Made by a program: the position numbers and the translations under genes. From assembly GCA_023213395.1 (NCBI GenBank), contig CM041465.1, positions 200,453,741 to 200,517,740 of the forward strand: a DNA stretch of 64,000 nucleotides, in the 5' to 3' direction. The notes below the pieces were generated by a model. That model saw only the letters and a program-made list of their open reading frames with translations. It ran no database searches and was not told the origin of the DNA. Source of the stretch: Cycas panzhihuaensis. Taxonomy: Eukaryota > Cycadophyta. Below are positions 1 through 11,985 of the stretch, in pieces; the first letter of the stretch is position 1; each line of letters begins with the position of its first letter.

Positions 1-369
1 ATTAATAGAGATAACTTAAAGACAAAGAAGCCACTTTACAAAAAGGTGATCTTAATACATTGAAATATCAATGTAAATATGAAATGGGTAATATAATACA
101 TGGGCAACTTTAATAAAAATAAAAATATATAAAAAGGCATTAATACGATAATGCAATATATTTAGATGACTTTATATATTATATTATATGGTTGTAAAAT
201 ATTAAATCAATGATGCACGCAGATGGGTAACTGCGAATCTACAACTATGGCACACTATGATTAAAATCAGAGTTAATTTGAGGAGCGAAAGAATTTGTAC
301 ACATCACAGTCATAGTCATAGTCATAGGTGTGAGTTGGTTCTATTTTGGGAATCCATCCATTGATAGCC
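1..369. other. gene-free AT-rich stretch
   Basis: No gene is visible. The stretch is AT-rich, and a short run of the hexamer CATAGT (three copies, about 305-325) lies just before the histone pseudogene. Confidence 0.6.
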
Positions 370-753
370 ATGGTGATGGATCCAAAGGCAAAAGTAGTGG
401 TGGAGAAGGCAAATGTAAGTGGTGGTGGTGTGGTGGAGGGTAGGAAGAAGAAGAAGAAGGTAGGGCATTAGAAGACAGTGGAGTCATATAAAACATACAT
501 ATTCAAGATGTTGAAACAAGTCCACCCTGACATCGGAGCATCTAGTAAGGCAATGGACACCATGAACATCTTCATAAATGATGTATTTGATAATTTAGCC
601 AATGAAGCATCCAAACCTATAAGGTACAATAAGAAGCCGATGATTAATGCCTATGAGATTTAGACTACTGCCAGGTTCCTTCTTCTGGGTGAACTTGCCT
701 AGCATGCTGTTTGTTAGGGCACCAAGGCTATCACCAAGTTTGCTGGTAGTTGA
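370..753 (+). pseudogene. histone H2B pseudogene
   Basis: Reading one frame from ATG 370 to TGA 751-753 gives an H2B-like protein along its whole length. It has a lysine-rich tail (five consecutive AAG codons at 445-459), a histone-fold core with the signatures VHPDI, SSKAM, FINDVFD and RYNKKP, and a C-terminal part resembling GELAKHAV and GTKAVTKF. Plant H2B genes normally lack introns, so lack of introns does not prove a retrocopy. The frame has no indels but four in-frame stops, all TAG (469, 661, 700, 715), so it cannot make H2B. The codon at 661 corresponds to the conserved Gln after the REI motif (CAG to TAG); those at 700 and 715 replace conserved Lys and Glu. The tail is shorter than in typical plant H2B. 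Identification is firm; how it got here is not visible. Confidence 0.93.
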
Positions 754-1816
754 AGATGAAGCAGTAGCCTAATTTTGTTGTATTCATTCTCATTTAATTG
801 GTGTCTTCCTCAATTTCATTATGGGAATCTATTTTCATTATTAGTATTGGTTCACTCAAAGGCTTGATAGTTTGGATATTACACTGTTAATTGTATTTAT
901 TTTGAAGACATGTTTTGAGATGATTATTTTCATTAGACTAATTTGGATTTAATACATGTATGGATGACTGCAAACATAACAACACCGTGATGACTCTAAT
1001 TTTATAATAGCTAAAATGAAATAGTAAAGGATGGCTGCCAAAATAATCAACATATAGAAGGTATAATTATTATCACGTGAGGAAGCACGAGCGACCAAAT
1101 AAATAATATGCAGAGTATATAAACTCAAGGGTGATGCAAACATCCATGCAGACCATACTACAGTAATAAAGGGTAGCGAAATGTATACACGGCATAGGCA
1201 ATACCAATAAACATGTAAAACACAGTGGTTATATTAACGCGTGGGGTCTGGAAACTCAATATAAAGAGGTGACACACATATATTTAAAACCAGGTGATGG
1301 CTATATAATCACATAGAGTATCATATATACGGTTATGTCTATTGAAGAATATTTACCAATAGGCAACATCAAATATATTCATCAATGTAAATAAAACCAT
1401 GGGTGATCATAAAATTGATGTAAATGGGTAAAATATATTATTCAAACCCTAAATATCGATGGTTGATCATAATAAGAGTATACCTTAAATGTTTGACCGT
1501 TTTTCACTTCACGGCACTACAATTGATCTCACAGAGGTTATGCACTCTTCACAACTCAACAGAGGGTTGATAAGATAATACATGGGTGCATGACTTCTCT
1601 TCATACATGGGTAGCCTTAAACATCTCTTAATTACTCAATGAATGTCAAAATCACCTCCATATAATTATAGGGTTTTTACAGGCTCAACAGTGGCTGCAA
1701 GAGGAATGGGTATTATTGAAAAAATGGGCACCTCCTTACACACCAAAATTAAGGTTTCATCAATGAACACCCCACTTAACTAGGCTTCACCTTGCTCAAT
1801 CTTCCTTAAATTGGCT
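754..1816. other. gene-free, with degenerate ATGGGTGA-like words
   Basis: No gene is seen. Variants of an ATGGGT(A/G)A word recur (for example near 1399, 1424, 1459, 1582, 1604 and 1706, and also near 83 and 222). This suggests a very old tandem or LTR-internal repeat. Because a copia primer-binding site follows at 1817 on the minus strand, this stretch could be the 5' internal part of that element. Confidence 0.4.
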
Positions 1817-2120
1817 TCGATGCCATGTTGAAAATCAAATCTGCAATAAGAAAATATTTGTAAATAGAATAGAAACACCTCTATGATCGAATAGTACCCT
1901 TAAGGTACCTCAAATTGTATTAACAAAACATCTTTACAATAGATAATCTATATGATACACTATATGTGTATTTATAATACATGACATGATAGTGAGAGTG
2001 GGACCCACTTGTATATGGGATAAATAAATGTACATTACTAATATTCCAATAGAGAAGTCCTAAGATAATATTTAGTGCCCTGGACCTTACAACTAGCAAA
2101 GTCATTTGAAGAATAAACAT
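1817..2120 (-). repeat. decayed Ty1/copia 5' LTR with primer-binding site
   Basis: On the minus strand an LTR-like block starts TGTTTATTC (2120), has a TATAAATACA promoter-like box (about 1970-1980) and ends in AACA at 1829. A degraded initiator-Met tRNA primer-binding site follows directly (1817-1828, TGGCATCGAAGC against TGGTATCAGAGC). The internal element would run toward lower coordinates, but no coding remains there. The boundaries are read from the TG...CA ends and the PBS only; no partner LTR or target duplication was found. Confidence 0.6.
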
Positions 2121-2229
2121 AATGGATCGATGAGATGGTGAAAATATTATAGGAAAGCTAATGACAATATGTAGGATTGCTTTTCTTGACTAAATAATGA
2201 GATTCATAATACATCTTTTCAAAAGGCAG

Positions 2230-3200
2230 AAAGATCGAGAAAATAATACAAGAGAAAGACAAAACCAATCTATTATTTTTTATGCCAAAGATGGGGCCAT
2301 TTCAGATTGGATTGTCTATTAGAGGAAAAAGGAGGTAATTTTATCTGTGAAGATTGTAAACTAGCAGATCATAAATATATAAAGTGGCTAAAAAACAAAT
2401 CACAAAAGTGCTAATATAGTCACGATATTTTAGATAAAGAGATATTTGTCTAATTACAAACACAGAGTGGAAAAGTAGTTACAACACCTATACAAGATAC
2501 CTTTTCAGGCCTAACAATAGAAAAGAAAAGACTCAAAGAAGCTGTGAAAATTCTTCAAGATGTAGTGGGTGAGGTTCAACAAGAAGAACTTCATTAAGAA
2601 CAATGATTCAAGGGTTAACCATATAAAAGAAGGATAGTTCCTAAAAAGCATTCTTTAAGTAAGGAAGGTATGAAATCATGGCAAAGTCTTTAGACTATTA
2701 AATATTTATTAATATAGTTAGGAGTCTTAATTCCCATTTCTACCATATTCAAATGGTGGAAAGCTAGTTATTTTTAACAACTAATTCTAGACCAAATGAA
2801 AAAGTCTATGATGAGAGCAATTAAGGATAAAGGAATAGATCTTAGAGTTCTGATGGTTATTTTTAGAACAACATTATGCAAAACAATTATAGATGATGGA
2901 TCAGGAGTTAATGTACTTCTTGAATCTTCTTGAATAGATTTAGGAAGGTTGAAAGTGATTTCCCTATATTATTTAATTAGATTGGCCAACCCACTTTAGG
3001 TTAGGCCTATGGGAACATTAATGAATGTCCTAGTTACTATTGCAGGTATCATAGTCTTAATGGATTTTATAGTAGTTTAAATGCAAAATGAAAGAAGAAC
3101 TTATCATACATTGCTAGGGAGACCTTGACTTCTAGAAACCAAGTACATTTAAGATAGGAGAATTTATTTTTATGCTTAAGGTAGGTAATAAGGTTGTTAT
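2230..3200 (+). pseudogene. Ty3/gypsy zinc-knuckle and protease remnant
   Basis: Broken translation of the plus strand shows a gag zinc-knuckle remnant near 2277-2340 (a CQRWGHF..DC pattern). About 550 bases on is a retroviral-type aspartic protease: IDDGSGVNVL (about 2890-2925, with Asp where DTG is usual), then segments resembling the GRPWL flap-end region near 3115-3130. Stops and frame changes are frequent. Gag and protease normally process and package the element RNA; here nothing can be expressed. The fragment is on the same strand as the reverse transcriptase downstream and probably belongs to a related element. Confidence 0.6.
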
Positions 3201-3399
3201 TTTATCATTATGCTTGAATAGACTCCACATTAAGAAGAATGAAGATGAAGAATAAGCATCATCAATAACTATGGGATTAGAACATGTAGTAACTCCCTAT
3301 TCGAAAATAGCCTACCAATTACAACTAACATTATTGAGTAGTGCATCATCATCATACATGATGAATTGACCATAGAATGCATAGGGTGAGGCAAAATAT

Positions 3400-5530
3400 A
3401 CTCCTTATTACAAGCTAGAAACTTGAGTTAATTTTTCATAAAATCAAGAAGAGATTGATAGTTCAAAAAAACAACCACCATCAAACCTCTAGGAAGAAAT
3501 TCAAGAAATTCAAAGGAATTTAGAAAATTCTAGAGAAAATCCTATAAAATTGAAAAAACTTTTGGGGCCAGTGGGGCTAAGGAAAGAAATATATAGAATA
3601 TTATACCCAAATTTTACAAAATAAAAGGCAAGAAGAATTTTGTTATTCCTTATTTCTATTATCCCTCATAGGACAAGCCTTCTCGTGGTATATTACTCAT
3701 GGTCATAAATTCAAATCTTGGGATGAATTAAGAAAAAAAAAAAATGTTGAGATTTCATAATCAAGGAATAAAATTGCCTATATTTTGAAATGGTAATAAC
3801 CCTGAATTTCATATAGAAAAATATGTGCAAAACTGGGTTAAAAATTAGATTCTAAAAAATGAATGGATACAATGATGGGCATAAACCTTTGAAGGAATCT
3901 TGGCCATGTGGTATAACCATTGTGAAAAGGCATAATTAGTGGATTAAGACTTGCTTACCAAAGAGTTTTACAAAATTTTCATGTATTAGAGCAATAATCA
4001 GCAAATTCAAGAAATTCTAATTGCTTTTAGAATTAAAATAATGGAGGCTAATTGAAATTATTATCAAATGAATGTTGCATAATCAAATTGTGAGGAAGAT
4101 CCAGGAAATATTCATAAATTTCCACCTGATTACTCCATTATTGAATATGAAAATTGAGCCATTGATCAAACGCCAGCAAATATATTGAATAAAGATGGTA
4201 AAGTGGTGCAAAGTGAGCAATTGAAGTTTTAATAAATAAATCTCAACACAGAAGAGTGGCCCTAGATAATCTCTATAGGAGATTACTAGGAAATAAAAAT
4301 AAACCAATAAGCCATGACACTATTTTTGGAATATAAAGATGTTTTTCCGCGATCCTATTAGGACTTGAAAGGCATACTACTCGAACTAGAAGAACATAAG
4401 ATTGAGTTGATTGAGGGTACAAAGCCTATTTGGCAAAGCCCCTATTGTATGAAAACTAAGTACAAAGAAAAAGTGAAAGTAGAATTGGATAAACTATTGG
4501 AAGTTGGATACATATTTGAAGTTAAACATAACAAATGGGTAAGTCTAGTCATGGTGATGCCAAAGAAGAATAGAAAGCTTTAAGTTTCTATAAACTATAA
4601 AGCTTTGAGTAAAGTAATGAAGAAAGATCCATTTCTAATTCCATTCACTCAAGACATCCTTGAAAAGGTGGCAAGACATCAGGTATATTCCTTCATAAAT
4701 GGATTTAGTAGGTATAATCAAGTTAGAATTAGTCCATAGGACCAACTAAAGACTACTTTTATCACCGAGTGAGTAACTTATGCATATAAAGTTATGCCTT
4801 TTGGGCTCACATATACACCAGCCACTTTTCATAAAATAATTTTGAATATCCTTTGATAGACAATTGGCAAATCAATTGAAGTTCTCCTAGATGATTGGAT
4901 GGTCTATATGTTGTTGAAATACCATCTTAGAAATTTGTGATTAATGCTCAGAATATATAGAAGGAGTAAGTTATGTTTGAACCCAACTAAATGCATATTC
5001 TTGATTGTTTAGATCTTTATTAGGACATATAGTAACGAAATAAGGGTTGCAAATGGATCCTAACAAAGTGGTAATAATCTTGAATTTTCCTATACCAAAG
5101 ATAACAAAGCAAGTAAAAGACTTTTTAGGCATGATTGGATATTATATAAAGTTTATTAAAGAGTATGCCTAGATAGCTAATCCCCTAAAGACCATGCTAA
5201 AGAAAAAAATAATGTGGCAATGGGAATTATGACAATAATTAGCATTTGATCTATTGAAAAAAAAGATTGTAGAAGCACCTATTATGAGATTTCAATATTG
5301 GGATTGACCTTTACACATATATATAGATGCTTCATCAATGGTTATCAAATGTGTATTGACTTAGCCTGATGATGACAAGATAGATTTTCTTATCTACTTT
5401 ACCAATCATGAGTTAACATAAGTAGAGTAGAACTATTCAGTGACTGAATGCGAACTCTTAAGCATGGTCTATGTCTTGTAAACGTTTAGACACTATTTGT
5501 TAGAGAATCCTTTCATATTATTTGGGTATA
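3400..5530 (+). pseudogene. Ty3/gypsy gag-like, reverse transcriptase and RNase H remnant
   Basis: Between about 3640 and 4080 a gag-like pattern is read (TFEGILAMWY, then KEFYKIF). From about 4330 a gypsy reverse transcriptase follows in one main frame: the RT N-terminal block with LDKLLEVGYI and VMPKKN (4365-4583), then YSFINGFSRYNQV, KTTFITE and YKVMPFGL (4680-4810), then a LLDDW catalytic-motif remnant (about 4885-4900). RNase H is visible at 5310-5530 (YIDASS, NYSVTE, FRHYLLENPF). The original glutamine after KKNRKL is now TAA (4580-4582). Integrase and 3' LTR are missing: homology stops at about 5530, where a copia element on the other strand begins. Confidence 0.82.
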
Positions 5531-8500
5531 CTTGAGATCTTTTAAAGCCTTGATCTCTAAAGTATTTGTCAATTCAGGAATACCAAATCCTGGGTACTTG
5601 TTTCAAACCATAAAGTGTCTTCTTAAGTTTGTACACTTTGTTTTCTTCCCCTGTGACGTCAAAATTAAGGGGTTAAGAGACATAGATATCCTCTTCAATA
5701 TAACCATTAAGGAAAGCACTTTTGACATCCATTTGATAAACTTTCCATCCCATTTGAGCTTCTAAACTCATCATCATGTGAATTATTTCCATTCGAGCAA
5801 TAAAAGCAAATGTTTCATTGTAATCAATGCCTTCTCTTTGGGAATAACCTTTGGTGACCAATCTAGCTTTGTATTTATCAATTAATCCATCAGAGCAAAA
5901 CTTGATTTTATAGATCCACTTAGTACCAATTGGTCTCTTATTTAGAGGTAAGTTAACCAATTCCTAATTATCATTTTTAACAATGGAGTGATATTCGTCT
6001 TCCATTGCCTTTCTCCAAGAAGCATGTGTATTGGCCTCAACAAAGGTTTGAGGCTCATGGGACTCTAAAACATTGCTCATGAGGGTAAAGTTTACCCTAT
6101 GTGAGTGAGTGGATCTTCCATTACTATCCAAAATATTACTTATATTATGATTCCTTTGAACCCATTTTGGAAGACTTTATGGTGGAGGTTGTGAAGAGGT
6201 TCCCTCCTTACTTAGTTCATTGATGACTCATCTAGAGTCAAACATAGGGGGTACATATTTTAACTTGGTGGACTTATCAAAATTGATTATTACTTCTTTC
6301 TTCTTTTCTTGATTATCATGATAAAAGCATCTTCCTGAAACTTAATATCTCTACTTAACATGACCCTATTTGACTTAGGATTATAAACTTCGTATGATTT
6401 AGAAGTTTCACTATAGCTAAGAAATATACACTTAATACTATGGTCATCCAACTTAGATCTCCTTTGGTTAGGAACATATGTATAGGCTAGGCACCCAAAG
6501 ACTCTTAAGTGATGTATGTTTGGCTTATAGCCTGTACAAGTTTCTTCAGGTATCTTCCACCTTAGGGCTTTGGTGGAGCACCTATTGAGGAGATAAATAG
6601 ATGTATGAACTGCTTTTACCCAAAACTCATGGCCCAAGGTTTATCCTTTAACATACACCTTGCCATTTCTACAATGGTGCAATTTTTCCTTTCAGTTACA
6701 CTATTTTATTGTGGGGTGTAGGGATTTGTGAGCTACCTTTTGGTCCTATGATATATATAATATACCTTAAATTTATTGGAGATAAATTCTCCCCCATTGT
6801 CAAATCTTAGAGAGAGAAGTTTATGCCCACTTTGTTGCTCCATAAAGCTTTTGAAGTTAATAAAATGTTGAAAAGCATCTGATTTAAACTTAACAAAGAA
6901 TACCCACATCTTCTTAGTGTAGTCATCAATGAATATAATGAAATAGCATACACCTACTAATGAGGGGACATCCATAGGGCTATAGATATTTGTATAGATT
7001 AGTTGAAGTGGACCAATTACCTAATAACTTAAATCTGTAAAGCTTTCCTTATGTTGTTTACTAAGTAGGCATCCCTCACATATGATTTTGTCCACTTCAA
7101 TATTAGGCAAACCATTAACCATGCCCATTCTTTTCAGTAGGGCCAAACTACTATAGTTGAGGTGTCCAATTATCCTATACCATAAGTCACTATCCAATTT
7201 AACTATAGTTCTTAAGGCATAGGTATCTGATAGAGTAAGGACAAGTTTAAAGAACCTATCTTTTGTCATTTTATCTTTTACAACAATTACCTTGTTTCTC
7301 CTCTTGTCCTTGATTATACACTCATCATTGTCAAAGATGACCTTGTAATCTTTACCTATCATCTGCCCTACTGATAATAGATTTTTCTTTAAGGTAGGAA
7401 TATGTAATACATCATCGAGGTGTCTATACTCTCCTATATCTGTCATGAGAGCTATGTTACCTCTACCAATTGATTTATGGGATGTATAATCTCCAAACAT
7501 TATTAAACCTCTTTTACTTTTGTCTAAGGTATGAAATAAATATTCCTTATGAGTCATGTAGGTGGAATAACTTGAGTCAATATACCAACTATCGTCTTCT
7601 TTTTCTTTGGTACTAAAACTAGATAGGAAAAGTCTATTATTATCCCTTGTCTCTATTGTGATATTCACACTACCTTTGGTAGGTGGTCCATGTTTTGAAA
7701 AATATTTGTCTTCCATGTCACCACTACGATGATAATAAGAGCAGTATAGGGTCTCTCTTCTCCCATAGCTTAGGCTTTGACTTCGTGGATGAGTTCTTTC
7801 AATGTGAGATGATCTCCCCCTTTCCTCATAATGGGGAACTAGATTTCCCCTTTGTCTATTATCGTAATAATCCTGATTTGATCTTGTAGGTTGGATATTT
7901 CCTTGGAAATTGGGGAAACATGAGTGTGCCTTAGGTTATTTCTCCTAATTTGGATACCTAGGAGGATTCACATTTCGTTGGTTTGCTCCTTGTCTCCTTT
8001 GATGAGGATCTTGATATTTAGGTGGATCTTGTCAAAAATCCTATCTTGGATTTCTATCCCTTCTCTTGGGAGGTGATTCTCTAGATTATAATGTACCCAC
8101 TTAAGAATGAGATGGAATATAGGCCTTGGTAGCAAAGGCATGCTCAAGGGATTCATTTGCATTTTGTTCCTCCTTAACTGACATTAACATGGGACTTAAT
8201 TGTTCCACCTTTAGTGTGCTTAGATCTTTATAAACCCCTATGCTTGTCGCTACAATTTCAAACCTTCTTACAACACCTACACATCTCAATATTATTTCCA
8301 CTACTTTTTGCTCTATCAATGTATCTCTAAGTGATCTCATCTAGTTTACTACGTCTTAAACCTTAGTCATGAATTCCATTATAGATTCTATTAGCATTAT
8401 TTGTAAGTTTTCAAATTTGCTCATTAAGTTTTGAAGCTTAGATGATGTAGCTCTTTTATAAATTAACTAGAGGGTATCTCATGCTTCTTTTGACTTAGTT

Positions 8501-8757
8501 GACTCATTAACCTATGGAAAAATATGATTTTCTAATGCACAAAATATAAGGGCAAGAGCTTCAATGTCTTTTTTAACATTTTCTTTATAAGTTGCCTTTT
8601 CAATGTTGGTGGTATTCTGACCTAATTCACTGTAGCCCATTTTCACAATATCCCACATGTCATCATCAATGAGGATAGGTCTCATCATCCTACTCTAATT
8701 TAGAAAATTATTACCATTAAGTTTAGGGATTATCATATTCCCAAAGTTTAATGCCAT
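5531..8757 (-). pseudogene. Ty1/copia gag-pol, truncated within reverse transcriptase (element C1)
   Basis: Minus-strand polyprotein starting at ATG 8757. Order: gag (8757 to about 7750, including a zinc-knuckle remnant around 7720-7745 in which Cys positions read as Tyr), protease (YIDSSYSTYMT, about 7560-7590), GAG-pre-integrase (LSVGQMIG; then HLNYSSLALL and CEGCLLSKQHK), integrase core (IFIDDYTKKMWVFF and LRFDNGGEF, 6733-6975), integrase C-terminal part (6290-6637), and the first half of reverse transcriptase (GTKWIYKIKF, DVKSAFLNG; YGLKQVPRIWYS near 5600). It stops at about 5530, before the catalytic YxDD block, so half of RT, RNase H and the 3' LTR are gone. Many stops and a few frame changes. 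The gag N-terminus matches that of the element at 51.7 kb. Confidence 0.9.
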
Positions 8758-8894
8758 CTCTTAGCTAAAGTTTTAAAAAATATAGGTAAAGTAAAGTTTT
8801 CAAAAGTTTGATTTTGAAAAATTAACCCAAGAAGTAATGTATAAAGTTTTGCTGAAGGTTTTGCAAGTGTCCTAGTCCCTAATACAGCTTCTAG

Positions 8895-8906
8895 GCTCTA
8901 ATTCCA
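8895..8906 (-). other. primer-binding site of element C1
   Basis: The complement reads TGGAATTAGAGC, a two-mismatch match to the plant initiator-Met tRNA site TGGTATCAGAGC. It lies between the LTR and the gag start at 8757, where a copia PBS belongs. Confidence 0.75.
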
Positions 8907-8907
8907 A

Positions 8908-10845
8908 GGTTCTCCAAGGGAAACCTTCAATTATTATTTTGTCTAATAGTGCATGCCCACAAGTGGCAAAACATGGACCCAATATACCAGTATGTGAGCA
9001 CAAAGCTCGATATACCTTAGTATGCGGGATGCTATGAAGGTTGTTACACCCCCCTAAATTATTGATCTACTTATGTCAGACTTATGTCTAGCAACAGATC
9101 TGGCTATGAAGGTTTAACTAACCAAGGCACTCACCCTCTCCAGGTCTAGCCTTGGTCTCTGAATTCCAATAAAGACTGGTTCTCTACCTAAGCCTACCAC
9201 CTAATACACCTTATAGCCAATGACTTTCCTCATCTAATATAAGTAGGTTAATTGGCGTGTGTGTGGTGGTAACTTTAGGGGTCCTAATTGTTCCCCTTGC
9301 AAGGCTAGAAAAGATGTGGTTAATTCAGAAATTATCTTTCCTAATGTGAAAATAAATTTTAATTAAATGTGGTCTTACTTAATCTCTTTAGGATTTCTTT
9401 TATTCAAGAAATGGAATGAAATGCAATAAAATAGATCTTTAAGCAAGATAAAATATATATCTCAAATGAAAATATGATGCAACACTTTTATATCAAGTTA
9501 TAATGAGCACAAGTAAAAGAATCAAGATACTCTTCTTCCCTTAATAAACCAAGAAACAAATGCTAGTATGCAATATAATGCTTTCAAATTGAGATACTCT
9601 TGTAGGAATGAAATAAGAGAATGTATGCACTTATCTAAAGTAATGTAGGCAATAATAAAATCTTTAATCTTTTGGAATGTATAAATGAACTTTAAAATAA
9701 TGGAATCCTTAATCCTTTGGAATGTATAAATGAACCTTGTAACTATGCTTTCTAAATTTCAAGCTAAAAAAAGACTAAATCTTTTGATAAAAATAAAGTA
9801 ACTTCTTGACTAATATGCCACTTAATATTGCAAGATAATGATATTGGAATTTGAGTGCCAAAGAGTTCCTTTACAAGAACATAAACAACTAGATGAAACT
9901 TGTAATTTTTGAAAAGAAGTTATGCTTAAAGTGATCAAAAGTGCCAAGAAACAGTTTATATTTGATTAATAATGTAAAGAATAAAATAAAATCAAGGTAA
10001 ATAGTGCATGTTTAATGTATTGTTGCACTTAGGCTTCTTAATGCTTATGAAGCTAAAAAATGATATTAGTGGCTGCAAATAGCTTATAAACTACCTAAAA
10101 AGTCAATAAATAACTCCAAGAAACTAATTAGCAGTATATTATACTCAAGTAATATTAATTGAAATGAAAAAATGCTCAAAAAAATATTACTAAATTAGCC
10201 TATTCAGGGCTAAAGCAGAGCCTTAAATTGAGTAGCTTTAAAGTCCTATAAAATGATGTCAAAACAAGATGATATTGATCCCAACATGAAGAACTCTAAC
10301 ATAACTTTCTGACGATTCTTATGGTTTTGAAATCGAAGCTAAAATGATCAAATTATTGCAAAAACGGTGAACAGACCTTTTTAAAGCTAATAGAATAAGT
10401 ACTAAAAAAAGTGGTCACTTTGGTTGATTAAAACTCAGCTGAAATAGACTCAAATTAGTAAATAGATAATACCACCATAAATATCTTTGAAATATGGTTC
10501 TAACAAGACTGGTTTTGCTAAAATTTGACACTCTAAGAGAAAGTTACAGGAATAAGTACAAAAATCCCTCTTTAAGTATAAACAAAATGATTTTTTTTTT
10601 AAAATAAAATGAATAAGCCCCTTTCAAACGAGGAGCATGGTCACATGGACATTACTAAAACCATTGGCTTAGCCTTAAGAGGGGGGGTTGCGGCACTCAA
10701 AACTTATACAAAATAGTTAATACTCTTAAAAACCTAAAAATATAAAAAATAATTAAGAGTAATTTGAAATTTGCTCCTCAATAAAGCCAAGCACCGAGGT
10801 CACGTGGATTGAGGAGACTAGGGGCTCAATGTAAGGGGGCTAACA
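8908..10845 (-). repeat. long copia LTR, family A (about 1.9 kb)
   Basis: This stretch runs from the PBS of C1 to a TGTTAG terminus (the complement of CTAACA ending at 10845). The 8908-9340 part is clearly homologous, in reverse orientation, to 63,320-63,863, which also ends in a PBS-like site; this confirms it as LTR sequence. It contains a diverged 46-bp direct repeat at 9653-9745 (shared word GGAATGTATAAATGAAC). No coding is seen. The outer end is set by the TG rule only. Confidence 0.72.
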
Positions 10846-11985
10846 CCCTTTAAATGATAGATTTGAAATATTATTGATAATAATTAATTTTTTATAAACT
10901 ATAATCAAATAAACGTTAATGAATATATATATATATATATATATAGATAATCAATTTAAGAAAATGTTGCTAATACGTAGGTTGTTGTGATGAATAGAGG
11001 CAAATTTTGGGTGCAATTATCAATGAAAAATGATAGAATCTTTTCAGTCTTTCATAGAGATGAGGGGAAACTCAATCTACTAAGTTGATCAATCAAAAAA
11101 ATGAAGATTCAATATGTATTTTATATAAAAAATGGTGATGAAAAATGTTGAGCGGTGGGCGAAATGAAGTCTACACAGTGGTGTAAAGACGATCGAAATG
11201 ATCGAACGTTTATGCAAAGAGGGGGTGATTCAATCCTCCAACTAGATTGTTCAACAATTGATTGAAAAGAGAGATAAATAATATGTATTATATATATTAA
11301 AATGAAAAAAAATAAAGATGAACGTGAATGGAGAAGAATGACTAATAGAGAGAGGTAAAACAGAGACAAAAAGTTTAATTTGATCATAAATATTTACCTA
11401 GACGACTTCACTAAGGGCGCTCGAGTAATGCAAACTCAATCCCTAAAAAAAATTTCAAAAAAACTTTGTATAAATCAAAGACAAATGAAAAATGACAAAG
11501 AAACGTGATGAGGAGACTCAATTGATTCAAACTCTGCATAAAGGGCACCATTTCTCATAAGATTTTAGGGTAGTTGGATATGCTAGATGGCAAGGTACTG
11601 GTAAACTTTCATGTCAAATAGTTGCTTGTAGGCTTAAAATGAAGCACTGAAGCAAAATGGGCCAAAAATGGTATGCAGTGACTCTTTGCAAGATTTCTCC
11701 CAGTAGAAGCAATGAAATCACGTGTGGTTTCTTCTAGTGGATAAAGAACTCAATTATGATTAGAATGAGTAGTCATATGCTACTTTTTTGATCAGTGTGT
11801 GAGCTATAATCATGAGTTCTAAATTGACTATGTATGGTCCCAAAATGAAAAAATAAAATATAAATAAATTTATATAATTTTCTAAAGTTTTAATAACTTT
11901 AACGATTAATAATTTGAAATATCACGTACATACCAAGACTACTTCTATAAAACTTACTATGGAACTTCTAAATCCAAATGAACGT
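10846..11985. other. gene-free; probable internal part of an LTR-C element
   Basis: No gene is seen. A TA dinucleotide run lies at 10922-10945. Because the LTR and primer-binding site at 11986-12336 face this way, the stretch is probably non-coding internal sequence of that element, cut off by the family-A LTR at 10845. Confidence 0.45.

Noticed and set aside
5532-5765. 77-codon plus-strand frame after gypsy RNase H
   Set aside because: It is antisense to the truncated copia reverse transcriptase of C1.
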